A stretch of DNA of 64,000 nt from Streptomyces cirratus (GTDB taxonomy: Bacteria; Actinomycetota; Actinomycetes; Streptomycetales; Streptomycetaceae). The DNA lies in NCBI RefSeq assembly GCF_014650775.1, contig NZ_BMVP01000001.1, positions 496,001-560,000 of the forward strand. Direction: 5' to 3'. The translations under genes were made by a program, and so were the position numbers. The notes below the pieces were generated by a model, which was given only the letters and a program-made list of their open reading frames with translations, ran no database searches and had not been told where the DNA came from. Positions 16,419 through 25,117 of the stretch are shown here, in pieces (within the stretch, counting starts at the first letter, position 1; each line of letters starts with the position of its first letter).

Positions 16419-17606
16419 CTACCGCCGGAGCAGCGTCACCACCGCCGCCCCGCCCAGCCCGATGTTGTGCGCGAGCCCCACCCCCGCCCCCGGAACCTGC
16501 CGCCCGCCCGCCTCGCCCCGCAGCTGCCACACCAGCTCCGCCGCCTGCGCCAGCCCCGTCGCCCCCAGCGGGTGCCCCTTGGAGATCAGACCCCCGGACG
16601 GGTTCACCACCCACCGTCCCCCGTACGTCGTGGCGCCGCTCTCCACCAGCTCCCCCGCTCCGCCCTCCCCGCACATCCCGAGCGCCTCGTACGTCAGCAA
16701 CTCGTTGATGGAGAAGCAGTCGTGCAGCTCGATCACGTCCACGTCCTCCACGCCCAGCCCCGACGCCTCGAACACCGCCCGCCCGGCCGCCGCCGACATC
16801 GGCTTGCCGACCACGTCGATGCAGGAGCCCGACGCGAACGACGCCTGCGTGTCCGTCGTCATCGCCTGCGCCACGATCTCCACCGCCTTGTCGTGCAGCC
16901 CGTGCGCGACCAAGAACCGCTCCGACACCACCACCGCCGCCGCGGCCCCGTCCGAGGTCGGCGAGCACTGCAACTTCGTCAGCGGATCGTGGATGGTCTT
17001 CGCCGCGAGGATCTCCTCGACCTCGTACACGTCCCGGAACTGCGCGTTCGGGTTGTTCGCCGAATGCCGGTGGTTCTTCGCCGCCACCGCCGCCAGCTGC
17101 GCGGCCGTCGTCCCGTACCGCTCCATGTGCTCGCGCGCCGCGTTCCCGAAGATCTGCGCGGTCGGCGGAGACATCTCGAAGCCGTGCCCGGCGGCCATGA
17201 TCCCGTAGTGCCGGGCGACCGGCGAGACCTTGAAGTCACCGCCGTCCGCGCCGCCGCCCAGGGCGCCCTTCTTCATCTTCTCGAAGCCCAGCGCCAGCAC
17301 GCAGTCGCTCAGGCCGCCCTCCACGAACTGCCGCGCCATCATCAACGCCGTCGAGCCGGTCGCGCAGTTGTTGTTCACGTTGTAGACCGGCACCCCGCTC
17401 AGCCCCAGCTCGTACACCGCCCGCTGCCCGGCCGTCGACGGCTGGAAGCAGTACCCCACCGGCACCTGCTCCACCAGCTCGTACCCGATCCCCGCGTCCG
17501 CCAGCGCCGCGCTCCCCGTCTCCTTCGCCATGTCCCAGTACTGCCAGTCCCGCGACTCCGGCTTCTCGAACTTCGTCATGCCGACGCCCACGATGTACGA
17601 CTTCAT
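16419..17606 (-). CDS. SCPx/Ltp-type acyl-CoA thiolase (lipid-transfer protein family)
   Basis: A 395-residue thiolase very like the thiolase domain of animal sterol carrier protein X. Nucleophile Cys81 sits in [30 protein letters not shown] follows near 290, and the active-site His is in [13 protein letters not shown]. The C-terminus ends [12 protein letters not shown]. SCPx thiolases cleave 3-oxoacyl-CoA thioesters with 2-methyl branches or bulky sterol side chains. There is no SCP2 lipid-binding domain fused. It follows the FadE34-type gene by 17 bases, and the operon has a KstR-type operator. Alternative: a non-thiolytic Ltp that acts as aldolase with a DUF35 partner; none is nearby. Confidence 0.9.
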   Translation of the reverse strand: MKSYIVGVGMTKFEKPESRDWQYWDMAKETGSAALADAGIGYELVEQVPVGYCFQPSTAGQRAVYELGLSGVPVYNVNNNCATGSTALMMARQFVEGGLSDCVLALGFEKMKKGALGGGADGGDFKVSPVARHYGIMAAGHGFEMSPPTAQIFGNAAREHMERYGTTAAQLAAVAAKNHRHSANNPNAQFRDVYEVEEILAAKTIHDPLTKLQCSPTSDGAAAAVVVSERFLVAHGLHDKAVEIVAQAMTTDTQASFASGSCIDVVGKPMSAAAGRAVFEASGLGVEDVDVIELHDCFSINELLTYEALGMCGEGGAGELVESGATTYGGRWVVNPSGGLISKGHPLGATGLAQAAELVWQLRGEAGGRQVPGAGVGLAHNIGLGGAAVVTLLRR

Positions 17607-17623
17607 CCCTGCCACTCCTCGAT

Positions 17624-19759
17624 TCAGTCCCTGGGAAGGCCGAGGATCCGCTCGGCGACGACGTTCAGCTGGACCTGCGTGGTGCCCCCGGCGATGGTCA
17701 GGCAGCGGGACATGAGCATCCCGTGCACCGCCCGCTCCCCCGCCCCCTCCCGTACCGCGCCCGCCGGACCCAGCAGTTCCAGCGCCAGTTCCGCCAACCG
17801 CTGCTGGTGCGGGGTCTGGACGAGTTTGCGTACGGAGGCACCCGCCCCCGGCTCCAGCCCCGACACCTGCCGCAGCGTGGTCCGCAGACCGATGCAGGCC
17901 AGCGCGTGCGCCTCGGCGGCCAGCGCGCCGAGGCGCGCCCGGTACGTGCCGTCCGGTCCGGCGGCGCAGGCCGCGATCAGCGTTTCGAGTCCGGTGTCGA
18001 AGGTCATCTGGTCGGCCATGTGCACGCGCTCGTTGCCGAGGGTGTTGCGGGCCACCTTCCAGCCCTCGTCGGCCGCCCCGACCAGCGCGTCGGCGGGCAA
18101 CGCGACGTCGTCGAAGTAGACCTCGTTGAAGAGCGCCTCCCCGGTGATCTCTTTCAGCGGCCGGATGTCGATGCCGGGCGTGCGCATGTCGACCACGAAG
18201 TAGCCGAGGCCCTTGTGCTTGGGCGCCGCCGGGTCGGTCCGGGCGAGGAGGATGCCGAAGTCGGCGCTGTGCGCGGAACTCGTCCACACTTTCTGTCCGT
18301 TGACGGTCCAGCCGCCCCCCTCCGCCGCCGGCTCCGCCTTGGTGCGCAGCGAGGCCAGGTCGGAGCCCGCGCCCGGCTCCGAGAAGAGCTGGCACCAGGT
18401 GACGTCCCCGCGCAGGGTCGGCATCAGGTACGTCTCCTTCTGCCGAGGAGTCCCGTAGGCGAGCAGCGAGGGCACGACCCAGGTGGCGATCCCGAGATCG
18501 GCGAGCTTGACCCCGGCCGCCGCCAGTTCCTGCTGCACCACCAGCTGTTCGACGGGCCCGGCGCCCAGCCCGTACGGCGGCGGCAGGTACGGGGCCGCGT
18601 AGCCGGTCGGCGCAAGGACCCTGCGGGCGGTGGTCGGGTCGAGGCCCCTCGCACCCTGGATCGCGCCGCGGGCCTTCGTGCGGTACGTCTCCGCCTCCGC
18701 GGGGAGTTCCAGGCGCAGCTCCCGCCGCGCGCCGGCCGCCGCGTACTCCACGGCCCGTATGCGGTGCGCGTCGCCGGGGCCGAGCAGCTGACGGGCCACG
18801 ATCGCCCGGCGCAGGTGAACGTGCGCGTCGTGCTCCCAGGTGAAGCCGATCCCGCCGAGCACCTGGATGCAGTCCTTGGCGCAGGAGTAGGCGGTGTCCA
18901 GGGCGGTCGCGGCCGCGAGGGCGGTCACCAGCGAGCGCACCCCGTCCGGTTCGTCCAGCACCTGGGCGGCGTCCCAGGCCAGTGCGCGCGCCTGTTCCAG
19001 CCGTACCAGCATGTCGGCGCACAGGTGCTTGACGCCCTGGAACCGCCCGATGGGCCGGCCGAACTGCTCGCGCACCTTCGCGTACTCGGCGGCGGTGTGC
19101 ACCGCCCAGGCGGCGGTCCCGCAGGCGTCGGCGGCGAACAGCGCGCAGGCCGCGTCCCGCACCTGCGCGGAGTCCAGCTCCAGCAGCCGCCCGGCCGGTA
19201 CGGCGACCGCCCGCGCCCGCACCTCGGCGGTGGGCCGGGTCGGGTCGGCGCTGTCGTGGGTACGGACCTCCAGGGCGGTGGCGTCGACGGCGAACCAGAG
19301 CGTCCCCGGCTCGGCCTCGGCGGCGAGCAGCACCAGCTCCGCCTCCCCGGCGCAGAGCACGGGCGGGGCGAGACCGTCCAACAGGTAGCCGCCCCCTCCG
19401 GCGGGGACGGCGGTCATGGTCCCGGGCCCGAGCGCGACGGCCCCCACCCGCCCGCCGAGCGGCTCGGCCCCGGCCCGCGCCAGGAGTACGGAGGCCAGCG
19501 CGCTCGGCAGGTACGCCCCGGGCAGCGTCGCCCGGGCGGCCTCCTCCACGACGACGGCGAGGTCGAGCAGCGTCCCGCCCTCCAGGTGCGGGAACAGCAG
19601 CCCCGAGTCGGCCAGGTCGTCCCAGTACGCGGGCCGCGCCCCGGTCTGCGGCGGGGTGTCGAGCAGCTTGCGCACTTCTTCGGCCGGCACGGCCCGCGCG
19701 AGCCGGCCGCGCACGGCGTCGGCCAGCTCCCGTTGCTCTTGCGTGATTCCGATGCCCAT
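17624..19759 (-). CDS. Fused double acyl-CoA dehydrogenase, FadE34/ChsE3-like
   Basis: A 711-residue protein made of two acyl-CoA dehydrogenase modules in tandem; the length equals that recalled for M. tuberculosis FadE34 (Rv3573c). The first module (about 1-365) has the [21 protein letters not shown] and [18 protein letters not shown] segments. The second (about 380-711) has [18 protein letters not shown] for FAD binding, [12 protein letters not shown], and the end [20 protein letters not shown]. In sterol-degrading actinobacteria this enzyme introduces the alpha-beta double bond in C24 side-chain CoA thioesters. ATG 19759 lies only 11 bases from an exact KstR-type site. First gene of the operon with the SCPx thiolase. 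Confidence 0.9.
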   Translation of the reverse strand: MGIGITQEQRELADAVRGRLARAVPAEEVRKLLDTPPQTGARPAYWDDLADSGLLFPHLEGGTLLDLAVVVEEAARATLPGAYLPSALASVLLARAGAEPLGGRVGAVALGPGTMTAVPAGGGGYLLDGLAPPVLCAGEAELVLLAAEAEPGTLWFAVDATALEVRTHDSADPTRPTAEVRARAVAVPAGRLLELDSAQVRDAACALFAADACGTAAWAVHTAAEYAKVREQFGRPIGRFQGVKHLCADMLVRLEQARALAWDAAQVLDEPDGVRSLVTALAAATALDTAYSCAKDCIQVLGGIGFTWEHDAHVHLRRAIVARQLLGPGDAHRIRAVEYAAAGARRELRLELPAEAETYRTKARGAIQGARGLDPTTARRVLAPTGYAAPYLPPPYGLGAGPVEQLVVQQELAAAGVKLADLGIATWVVPSLLAYGTPRQKETYLMPTLRGDVTWCQLFSEPGAGSDLASLRTKAEPAAEGGGWTVNGQKVWTSSAHSADFGILLARTDPAAPKHKGLGYFVVDMRTPGIDIRPLKEITGEALFNEVYFDDVALPADALVGAADEGWKVARNTLGNERVHMADQMTFDTGLETLIAACAAGPDGTYRARLGALAAEAHALACIGLRTTLRQVSGLEPGAGASVRKLVQTPHQQRLAELALELLGPAGAVREGAGERAVHGMLMSRCLTIAGGTTQVQLNVVAERILGLPRD

Positions 19760-19770
19760 GCGCGGCAGGC

Positions 19771-19784
19771 TAGAACACGTTCCA
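19771..19784. promoter_or_regulatory. KstR-type operator before the FadE34-like gene
   Basis: TAGAACACGTTCCA matches all eight fixed positions of T-N2-AAC-N2-GTT-N2-A. It sits 11 bases from the start codon of the acyl-CoA dehydrogenase, so a bound regulator would overlap the leader or transcription start. Confidence 0.75.
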
Positions 19785-19908
19785 TTCTGACGGAAGGTCA
19801 GATCGCCTCCGGGATCCGACCGAACCCGCCGTCCGACGCCGGACACGACGAAGGCCCGGTTCCGGCGCGCGGGATCGCCCTCACGCCGTAACCGGGCCCG
19901 GAACCCGT

Positions 19909-20169
19909 TCAGAGACCGCGCACGAACTCCGCGAAGGCGTCGGGGCTCACGGTGAAGGCGGGCCCACCGGGGTTCTTGGAGTCCCGGACGGCGACGGCAC
20001 AGGGCCGGGCGGCGACCTCGACGCACTCGCCGCCATTGCTGCCGCTGTACGAGGACTTGCGCCACTCGGCACCGCCGAGGGGGGCGCACTCGACGCAGTC
20101 GCCGCCGGTGGTCCCGCTGTACGAGGACTTACGCCACACCGCGCCCGTCATGTGCTGGATGGTGTCCAT
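19909..20169 (-). CDS. DUF397 protein with two DUF397 cores
   Basis: An 86-residue protein holding two copies of the DUF397 core: WRKSSYSGTTGGDCVE at about 12-27 and WRKSSYSGSNGGECVEV at about 36-52, then VAVRDSKNPGGPAFTVSPDAFAEFV. Single-core DUF397 proteins are typically about 60-70 residues. They pair with XRE/DUF5753 regulators in Streptomyces and act with them in developmental or toxin-like control (for example BldB/WhiJ-type systems). Its start overlaps the XRE gene by 41 bases if ATG 20169 is used; ATG 20151 reduces this to 23. Confidence 0.85.
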   Translation of the reverse strand: MDTIQHMTGAVWRKSSYSGTTGGDCVECAPLGGAEWRKSSYSGSNGGECVEVAARPCAVAVRDSKNPGGPAFTVSPDAFAEFVRGL

Positions 20170-20977
20170 AACGCTCCTCCATTACGCGGGCGATCCGTGC
20201 CGCCGAGTCCTCCACGGAGAGGGCGGCGGCCTGCAAAAGATCGTATCGGAGCGAACCCCGCTTGAGCGCTTGCGGATTGGCCGTCATATGACCCTGGACG
20301 AGGTCCTCCGTATAGAGCATGTCGTGCCCGTCATCGAACCGCAGCAAGGTGAACGAGCCATCAAGTCCCGCGTGCGCGCCCGCCTCGAACGGCAGGATCT
20401 GCACGTTCACCCATTCTCGCTCCTGCAGCACCAGCAAATGGGCCAGCTGCTCCCGCATGACGTCACGGCCACCGATCTCCTGATACAGCGCCGCCTCACC
20501 CATCACCACCCACATCAGCGGCGGGTCCTCGCGGTCCAGGATCCGCTGCCGGTCCAACCGCGCGGCCACCTTGCCGTCCAGATCACCGTCGCTCCGCGCG
20601 CCCAGGACCGCCCGCGCGTACGCCGGAGTCTGCAACAACCCGTAGATCAGCTGCGCCTGAAACGTGGAGATGCACCCGGCCCGCGCCTCCATCTCCGCGT
20701 ACGCCTGGAACCACGTCGGCAGCTGGCTCCGCAGCACCAGCCCCACCAGCCGGGAGAAGAAGCCTCCCGTGTCGAGCGCCGCGTCCACCCGCTCGGAGAA
20801 GTCCCGGGTCGGCACCCTGCGGGCCTTCTCGATCATGCCGATCAGCGATCCGGTGCAGAAGACGCAGCTTCCGAGCTGCGCCTGTTTCATGCCGGCGGCT
20901 TCGCGGTAGCGGCGCAGTTCGGCGCCGTAGTAGTCCAGCGGAGAGGCGCTGGGATCGAGTTCGCGGTTGTGGACCAC
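20129..20977 (-). CDS. XRE helix-turn-helix regulator with DUF5753 (WhiJ-like)
   Basis: A 282-residue protein. The N-terminal helix-turn-helix (about 15-70) has LRRYREAAGMKQAQLG and GSLIGMIEKARRVPTRDF. The rest is DUF5753: WFQAYAEMEARAG, then ISTFQAQLIYGLLQTPAYARA and the ILPFEAGAHAGLDGSFTLLRF segment. WhiJ-like proteins in Streptomyces are DNA-binding regulators controlled by partner DUF397 proteins; the partner is the next gene. Start is GTG 20977. Divergent from the methyltransferase gene across about 260 bases. Confidence 0.93.
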   Translation of the reverse strand: MVHNRELDPSASPLDYYGAELRRYREAAGMKQAQLGSCVFCTGSLIGMIEKARRVPTRDFSERVDAALDTGGFFSRLVGLVLRSQLPTWFQAYAEMEARAGCISTFQAQLIYGLLQTPAYARAVLGARSDGDLDGKVAARLDRQRILDREDPPLMWVVMGEAALYQEIGGRDVMREQLAHLLVLQEREWVNVQILPFEAGAHAGLDGSFTLLRFDDGHDMLYTEDLVQGHMTANPQALKRGSLRYDLLQAAALSVEDSAARIARVMEERYGHHPAHDGRGVA

Positions 20978-21234
20978 GGAGCGGTCACCCCCAAGTCACG
21001 CCGTGCGGCGTCCGGTTCGGTCTGTCGCCGAGCGTAATCACGCCGTGGCGCCCCGCGTGGCCGGAATCCCACGACTCCACCCTCAAGAGCGGAAATCGGC
21101 CTCCATCCACCACCCCGACTTCACCCTGCGTGAGTCGTGCCGCAGGGCCGAGCACCCCCCGCCCGTGGCCCCCTACCCGGCGGTAGGGCAGCATGGGCCG
21201 CCCACGCGCACCCCGCTCAGCAGGAGGAACCACC

Positions 21235-21876
21235 ATGGCCAGCCCCAAGCCGGAGACCCTCGCCGCCTTCGAGGCCGCCAAGGGGTTCATGCCCGTGGGC
21301 GAGGGGCTCGCCCTGTACGCCGCCGCGGCCGGGGCGGCGGCGCTCGGCCTGCCGCTGCTGGAGGTCGGCACGTACTGCGGCCGCTCCACCCTCCTGCTGG
21401 CCGACGCCGCCCGTGAGGCGGGCGTGGCCGCGCTCACCGTCGACCACCACCGGGGCAGCGAAGAGCAGCAGCCGGGCTGGGAGTACCACGACCCGACGGT
21501 GGTGGACCCCGAGATCGGGCTGATGGACACGCTGCCGACCTTCCGCCGCACCCTGCACCGGGCCGGCCTGGAGGAGCACGTGATCGCGATCGTCGGCCGG
21601 TCTCCGCAGGTGGCGGCTGCCTGGGGCGGCCCGCTGGGCTTCGTCTTCATCGACGGCGGCCACACCGACGAGCACGCGAACGCCGACTACGAGGGCTGGG
21701 CCCCGCACCTGGCCGTGGGCGGCACCCTGGTGATCCACGACGTGTTCCCGGACCCGGCCGACGGCGGGCAGGCCCCGTACCGGATCTACCTGCGCGCGCT
21801 CGCCTCCGGGGCCTTCGAGGAGGTCTCGGTGACGGACTCGCTGCGCGTCCTGCGGCGTACCGGCGAGGGCATCTAG
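21235..21876 (+). CDS. Class I SAM-dependent methyltransferase
   Basis: A 213-residue Rossmann methyltransferase. The SAM-binding motif is LLEVGTYCGRSTLLLADAA (about 38-56), the acidic residue after strand 2 is in LTVDHHRG, and FVFIDGGHTDEHANADYEGW resembles the metal/substrate segment of O-methyltransferases and the Methyltransf_24 family. AGGAGG eight bases before ATG 21235 fixes the start and excludes the longer frame. No operon partner; acceptor substrate unknown. Confidence 0.85.
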   Translation: MASPKPETLAAFEAAKGFMPVGEGLALYAAAAGAAALGLPLLEVGTYCGRSTLLLADAAREAGVAALTVDHHRGSEEQQPGWEYHDPTVVDPEIGLMDTLPTFRRTLHRAGLEEHVIAIVGRSPQVAAAWGGPLGFVFIDGGHTDEHANADYEGWAPHLAVGGTLVIHDVFPDPADGGQAPYRIYLRALASGAFEEVSVTDSLRVLRRTGEGI

Positions 21877-21971
21877 CACTCGTCCCGTCCCCCCTCGGGC
21901 ATATAAGCAGACCACGCCCTCGAATGGCCCAGCTCCGGTCCCCCGGGGCGGGGCCGGTCTAGCATCGCGGC

Positions 21972-22949
21972 GTGCGCTACGACGACAGTCCCCCGCCCCC
22001 CGAGTCCGCCTCTTCGATCAGTCCGGACCGGCGCTGGTTCATGCGCCGCTCCGGACTGACCATCGCGGCCGCGTCCCTCGTCCCGGCCGCCCTGGCGGCC
22101 TGGGTGCTGACCCAGGCGCTGACCGGGTCCGGACCCGACCGGCAGCCGCCCCCGGCCGCCGCGCCGCTGCCCGCGTCCCACGCCACCGGCCTGGACGGCA
22201 AGCCGAACACCGCGGCCGGCGCCACCGGCGCCACCCCCACCGGTACCAGCCGCTCCGCGCAGCCGCCCGCCAAGGGCCCGCTGGCCGGCCGGACCGTGGT
22301 CGTCGACCCCGGGCACAACACCGGCAACTTCGACCACACCGCCGAGATCGACCGCCAGGTGGACATCGGCACCAAGCGCAAGGAATGCGACACCACCGGC
22401 ACCACCACCAACTCGGGTTACATGGAAGCCGAGTTCACCCTGGACGTGTCCCGACGGCTGCGCACCCTCCTGGAAGCCAAGGGCCTCAAGGTGGTGTTCA
22501 CGCACGAGACGGACCGCGCCTGGGGCCCCTGCATCGACGAGCGGGCCCGCATCGGGAACGAGGCGAAGGCCGACGCCGTCGTCTCCGTCCACGCGGACGG
22601 CGTCTCCGAGGGCAGCCGCGGCTACCACGTGATCCTCCCGGCCGAGGTCAAGAGCGGGAAGGCGGACACCGCGAAGATCGTGGAGCCCTCCCGGCTGCTC
22701 GGCGAACGCATCGCGAGCAACTTCGGCCGTACGACGGGATCGAGCCCCGCCAACTACCTCGGCAGCGGCACCGGTTTGGTCATCCGCGACGATCTGGGCG
22801 GACTGAACCTCTCAACCCGGCCCAAGGTGTTCATCGAATGCGGCAACATGCGTGACAGCAAGGACGCGGCGCAGCTGACGAATCCGCAGTGGCGCCAGAA
22901 GGCAGCGCAGGGCATCGCGGACGGTATCGTCGGCTTCCTGGGCGGGTAG
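21972..22949 (+). CDS. Secreted N-acetylmuramoyl-L-alanine amidase (Amidase_3)
   Basis: A 325-residue protein with a twin-arginine-like start: DRRWFMRRSGLTIAAASLVPAALAAWVL. An Ala/Pro/Thr-rich linker follows to about residue 105. The Amidase_3 domain then has zinc ligands in VVVDPGHNTGN (His), YMEAEFTLDVSRRL (Glu) and VSVHADGVSEGSRG (His), and the catalytic Glu in VFIECGNMRDSKDA. It cleaves the amide between MurNAc and the stem peptide in the cell wall. Start is GTG 21972. A second amidase role in spore germination or division is possible but not shown. Confidence 0.92.
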   Translation: MRYDDSPPPPESASSISPDRRWFMRRSGLTIAAASLVPAALAAWVLTQALTGSGPDRQPPPAAAPLPASHATGLDGKPNTAAGATGATPTGTSRSAQPPAKGPLAGRTVVVDPGHNTGNFDHTAEIDRQVDIGTKRKECDTTGTTTNSGYMEAEFTLDVSRRLRTLLEAKGLKVVFTHETDRAWGPCIDERARIGNEAKADAVVSVHADGVSEGSRGYHVILPAEVKSGKADTAKIVEPSRLLGERIASNFGRTTGSSPANYLGSGTGLVIRDDLGGLNLSTRPKVFIECGNMRDSKDAAQLTNPQWRQKAAQGIADGIVGFLGG

Positions 22950-23089
22950 TCCCCGACCGGGGCCGCCCGCCGCCCCGGCCCTCTCGGCCACGGAAAACCT
23001 CCGTACCATGGTGCCGCCCGCCCCGCTCCAGCTCTGATCTGCGACCGCGGCACCACGAGACGACCGAGACCGAGAAGGACACCTAAGAC

Positions 23090-23896
23090 GTGAACATCCG
23101 CTCCCTCACTCGAGGCGACGGCGTGGTGATCGGAGCAGCGGCGCTGCTGTTCATCGCCTCGTTCCTCGATTTCTACTCCGTCACCGGCGCCGATATGCCG
23201 AGCGTGTGGAACACCGACTACAGCGGCCTCGCCCTACCCGCGATCTTCCTGCTCGGGTTCGTCGCGGCGGGGCTGCTGATCGCCTCCCGCTTCCAGCCGG
23301 AGTCCCGCAAGGTCCTCGGGCTGCCGCTCGCCGCCTGGGGCACCGTGCTCGCCGTCGCGGCCGCCTGGAACGCGCTGTGGTCGCTCATCGTCTGCCCCGT
23401 CAGGGCGGACCCCGGCGCCGGCTGCATCCTGTCCTTCCTCGCCGCCCTCGCGCTGGCCGGTGTGGCCGTCGCCGGGCCCAAGATCCCGGCACTGGCCGGT
23501 CAGCTCGTCCCCGAGCCGCGGCCGGCCGCCGTCCCGCCGTTCGGTGGCCAGCCCGGCGCCGGGTACGGCTATCCGGGCGCCCAGCAGCAGCCGTACGGGT
23601 CCACCCCGCAGCCGGTCCCGCCGTACGGTGGCACGCCGACGCCCGCTCCGGGCCCGCAGGGCGCGGCCCAGGCCCCGACGCCGGGCCCGGGGGCTGACTT
23701 CTCCCCGTTCTGGTTCGCCGTCCCGGTGGCCCGGCCGCTCTTCCCGGAGGACGGTTCGCACACCCCGATCGCGGAGCTCGCCCCCGGCACCTGGTACCTG
23801 GCCGTCGAGCAGCGCGGCGAGTCCACCTTGATCGCCCAGACCCAGGACGGCCGCCGCGGCGTCCTGAACGACACCTCGGGCATCCAGCGCGGATAG
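23090..23896 (+). CDS. Four-helix membrane protein with Pro/Gly-rich linker (hypothetical)
   Basis: A 268-residue protein starting with GTG 23090 after GAAGGAC. Four hydrophobic helices span about residues 12-30, 45-65, 80-100 and 108-128. A flexible region rich in Gly, Pro, Tyr and Gln follows (about 145-205; GYGYPGAQQQPYGSTP). The end is a small folded domain with FAVPVARPLFPEDG and GTWYLAVEQRGESTLIAQTQDGRRGVLND, similar to domains in other Streptomyces membrane proteins of unknown role. Monocistronic and followed by a strong hairpin. Confidence 0.75.
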   Translation: MNIRSLTRGDGVVIGAAALLFIASFLDFYSVTGADMPSVWNTDYSGLALPAIFLLGFVAAGLLIASRFQPESRKVLGLPLAAWGTVLAVAAAWNALWSLIVCPVRADPGAGCILSFLAALALAGVAVAGPKIPALAGQLVPEPRPAAVPPFGGQPGAGYGYPGAQQQPYGSTPQPVPPYGGTPTPAPGPQGAAQAPTPGPGADFSPFWFAVPVARPLFPEDGSHTPIAELAPGTWYLAVEQRGESTLIAQTQDGRRGVLNDTSGIQRG

Positions 23897-23912
23897 CTCC
23901 CACGCGTCCCCG

Positions 23913-23944
23913 ACGGCCCCCCGCCCTTCCGGGTGGGGGGCCGT
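23913..23944. terminator. Hairpin terminator
   Basis: A 14-bp stem (ACGGCCCCCCGCCC with GGGTGGGGGGCCGT, one G-T pair) closes a four-base TTCC loop just after the membrane-protein gene. TTCC-type tetraloops are common in actinomycete terminators. Confidence 0.75.
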
Positions 23945-24018
23945 TGCCCTACAGTCTCCTGATGCACCGTCAGGTGAGTGCCCGTACGGGACTCACCGGG
24001 ACTCACGGGGGGCCGCTC

Positions 24019-25029
24019 ATGCGCCTGGGACTCGCACTCGGCTACTGGGGCCGCGGCCCCGGCCGGGACCACCTCGCCCTCGCGACGGAGGCCGAGCGGC
24101 TCGGGTACGACTCGGTGTGGACGGCCGAGGCGTGGGGGTCGGACGCCTTCACCCCGTTGACCTGGATCGCCGCGCACACGTCCCGCATCCGGCTCGGTAC
24201 CGCCATCGCGCAGATGGCCGCCCGCAGCCCCACCGCCACCGCCATGCACGCCCTGACCCTGGACCACCTCTCGGGCGGCCGGATGATGCTGGGGCTCGGC
24301 CTGTCGGGGCCGCAGGTGGTGGAGGGCTGGTACGGGCGCCCGTTCCCCGCGAGCCCGCTCACAGCGACCCGGGAGTACGTGGACGTCATCCGGCAGGTGC
24401 TGCGCCGCGAGGCACCCGTCTTGCTCGACGGCCGCTTCCACAGCCACCCGTACCGCGGGCCCGACGCCACGGGCATCGGCAAGGCCCTCAAGCCCATCAC
24501 CCACCCGCTGCGCGCGGACCTGCCGGTCCTGCTCGGTGCGGAAGGCCCGAAGAACATCGCCCAGACGACCCGGATCGCGGACGGCTGGCTCCCGCTGTAC
24601 TGGTCGCCGGCCCGCACCGACGTCTACCAGGCATCCCTGACCGCGCTCCCCGAGAACTTCATGATCGCGCCGATGGCCCGCGCCGAGGTCTGCGACGACG
24701 TCGCGCAGGGGCTGCTCCCGGTGAAGGCGATGCTCGGGTTCTACATCGGCGGCATGGGCCACGCGGCGCGCAACTTCCATGCCGACCTGATGGCCCGGAT
24801 GGGTTACGCGGAGGAGGCCCGCCGCATCCAGGAGCTGTTCCTCGCCGGCCGCAAGGAGGAGGCGGTGCTCGCGGTCCCCGACGCGTTCGCGGACGAGATC
24901 TCCCTGATCGGGCCGCGCGAGCGGATCGCGGAACGCCTCGACCTGTGGCGCGGGGGCCCGGTCACCGACCTCCTCCTGACGGCCCCTGACCCCCGCACCC
25001 TGCGCGTCCTCGCGGAACTCAACACCTAG
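24019..25029 (+). CDS. F420-dependent LLM-class oxidoreductase, Rv3520c family
   Basis: A 336-residue TIM-barrel flavin-like oxidoreductase. It begins MRLGLALGYWGRGPG, then TAEAWGSDAFTPLTW, LDHLSGGRMMLGLG, SGPQVVEGWYGRPF and KPITHPLRADLPVLLGAEGPKN, all typical of the Rv3520c subfamily. The cofactor should be F420 rather than FMN. In mycobacteria Rv3520c belongs to the KstR-controlled sterol gene set, but here no operator was found in front of the gene. I start at ATG 24019, where homology begins; 25 upstream codons are discarded. Substrate unknown. Confidence 0.9.
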   Translation: MRLGLALGYWGRGPGRDHLALATEAERLGYDSVWTAEAWGSDAFTPLTWIAAHTSRIRLGTAIAQMAARSPTATAMHALTLDHLSGGRMMLGLGLSGPQVVEGWYGRPFPASPLTATREYVDVIRQVLRREAPVLLDGRFHSHPYRGPDATGIGKALKPITHPLRADLPVLLGAEGPKNIAQTTRIADGWLPLYWSPARTDVYQASLTALPENFMIAPMARAEVCDDVAQGLLPVKAMLGFYIGGMGHAARNFHADLMARMGYAEEARRIQELFLAGRKEEAVLAVPDAFADEISLIGPRERIAERLDLWRGGPVTDLLLTAPDPRTLRVLAELNT

Positions 25030-25033
25030 TCCA

Positions 25034-25087
25034 GGGCGTGTCTTTTGGATCAGGCCGGAAGCCCGGCACGATCCGAAAGACACGTCC
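25034..25087. repeat. Long inverted repeat between convergent genes (terminator or MITE-like)
   Basis: Arms of about 18 bases (GGGCGTGTCTTTTGGATC and its near complement GATCCGAAAGACACGTCC, two mismatches) flank an inner GGCCGGAAGCCCGGC-type stem. The element fills the gap between two convergent genes. It can act as a bidirectional terminator. The AT-richer arms also resemble insertion-sequence ends, so a small non-autonomous element is possible. Confidence 0.65.
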
Positions 25088-25117
25088 TACGCCGACAGGC
25101 CATGGGGCCGAGCCGTC

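Noticed and set aside
19897..19920. GGAACCCGTTCAG as a further KstR-like site
   Set aside because: It keeps AAC-N2-GTT but fails both outer positions and lies at a gene end rather than before a start.
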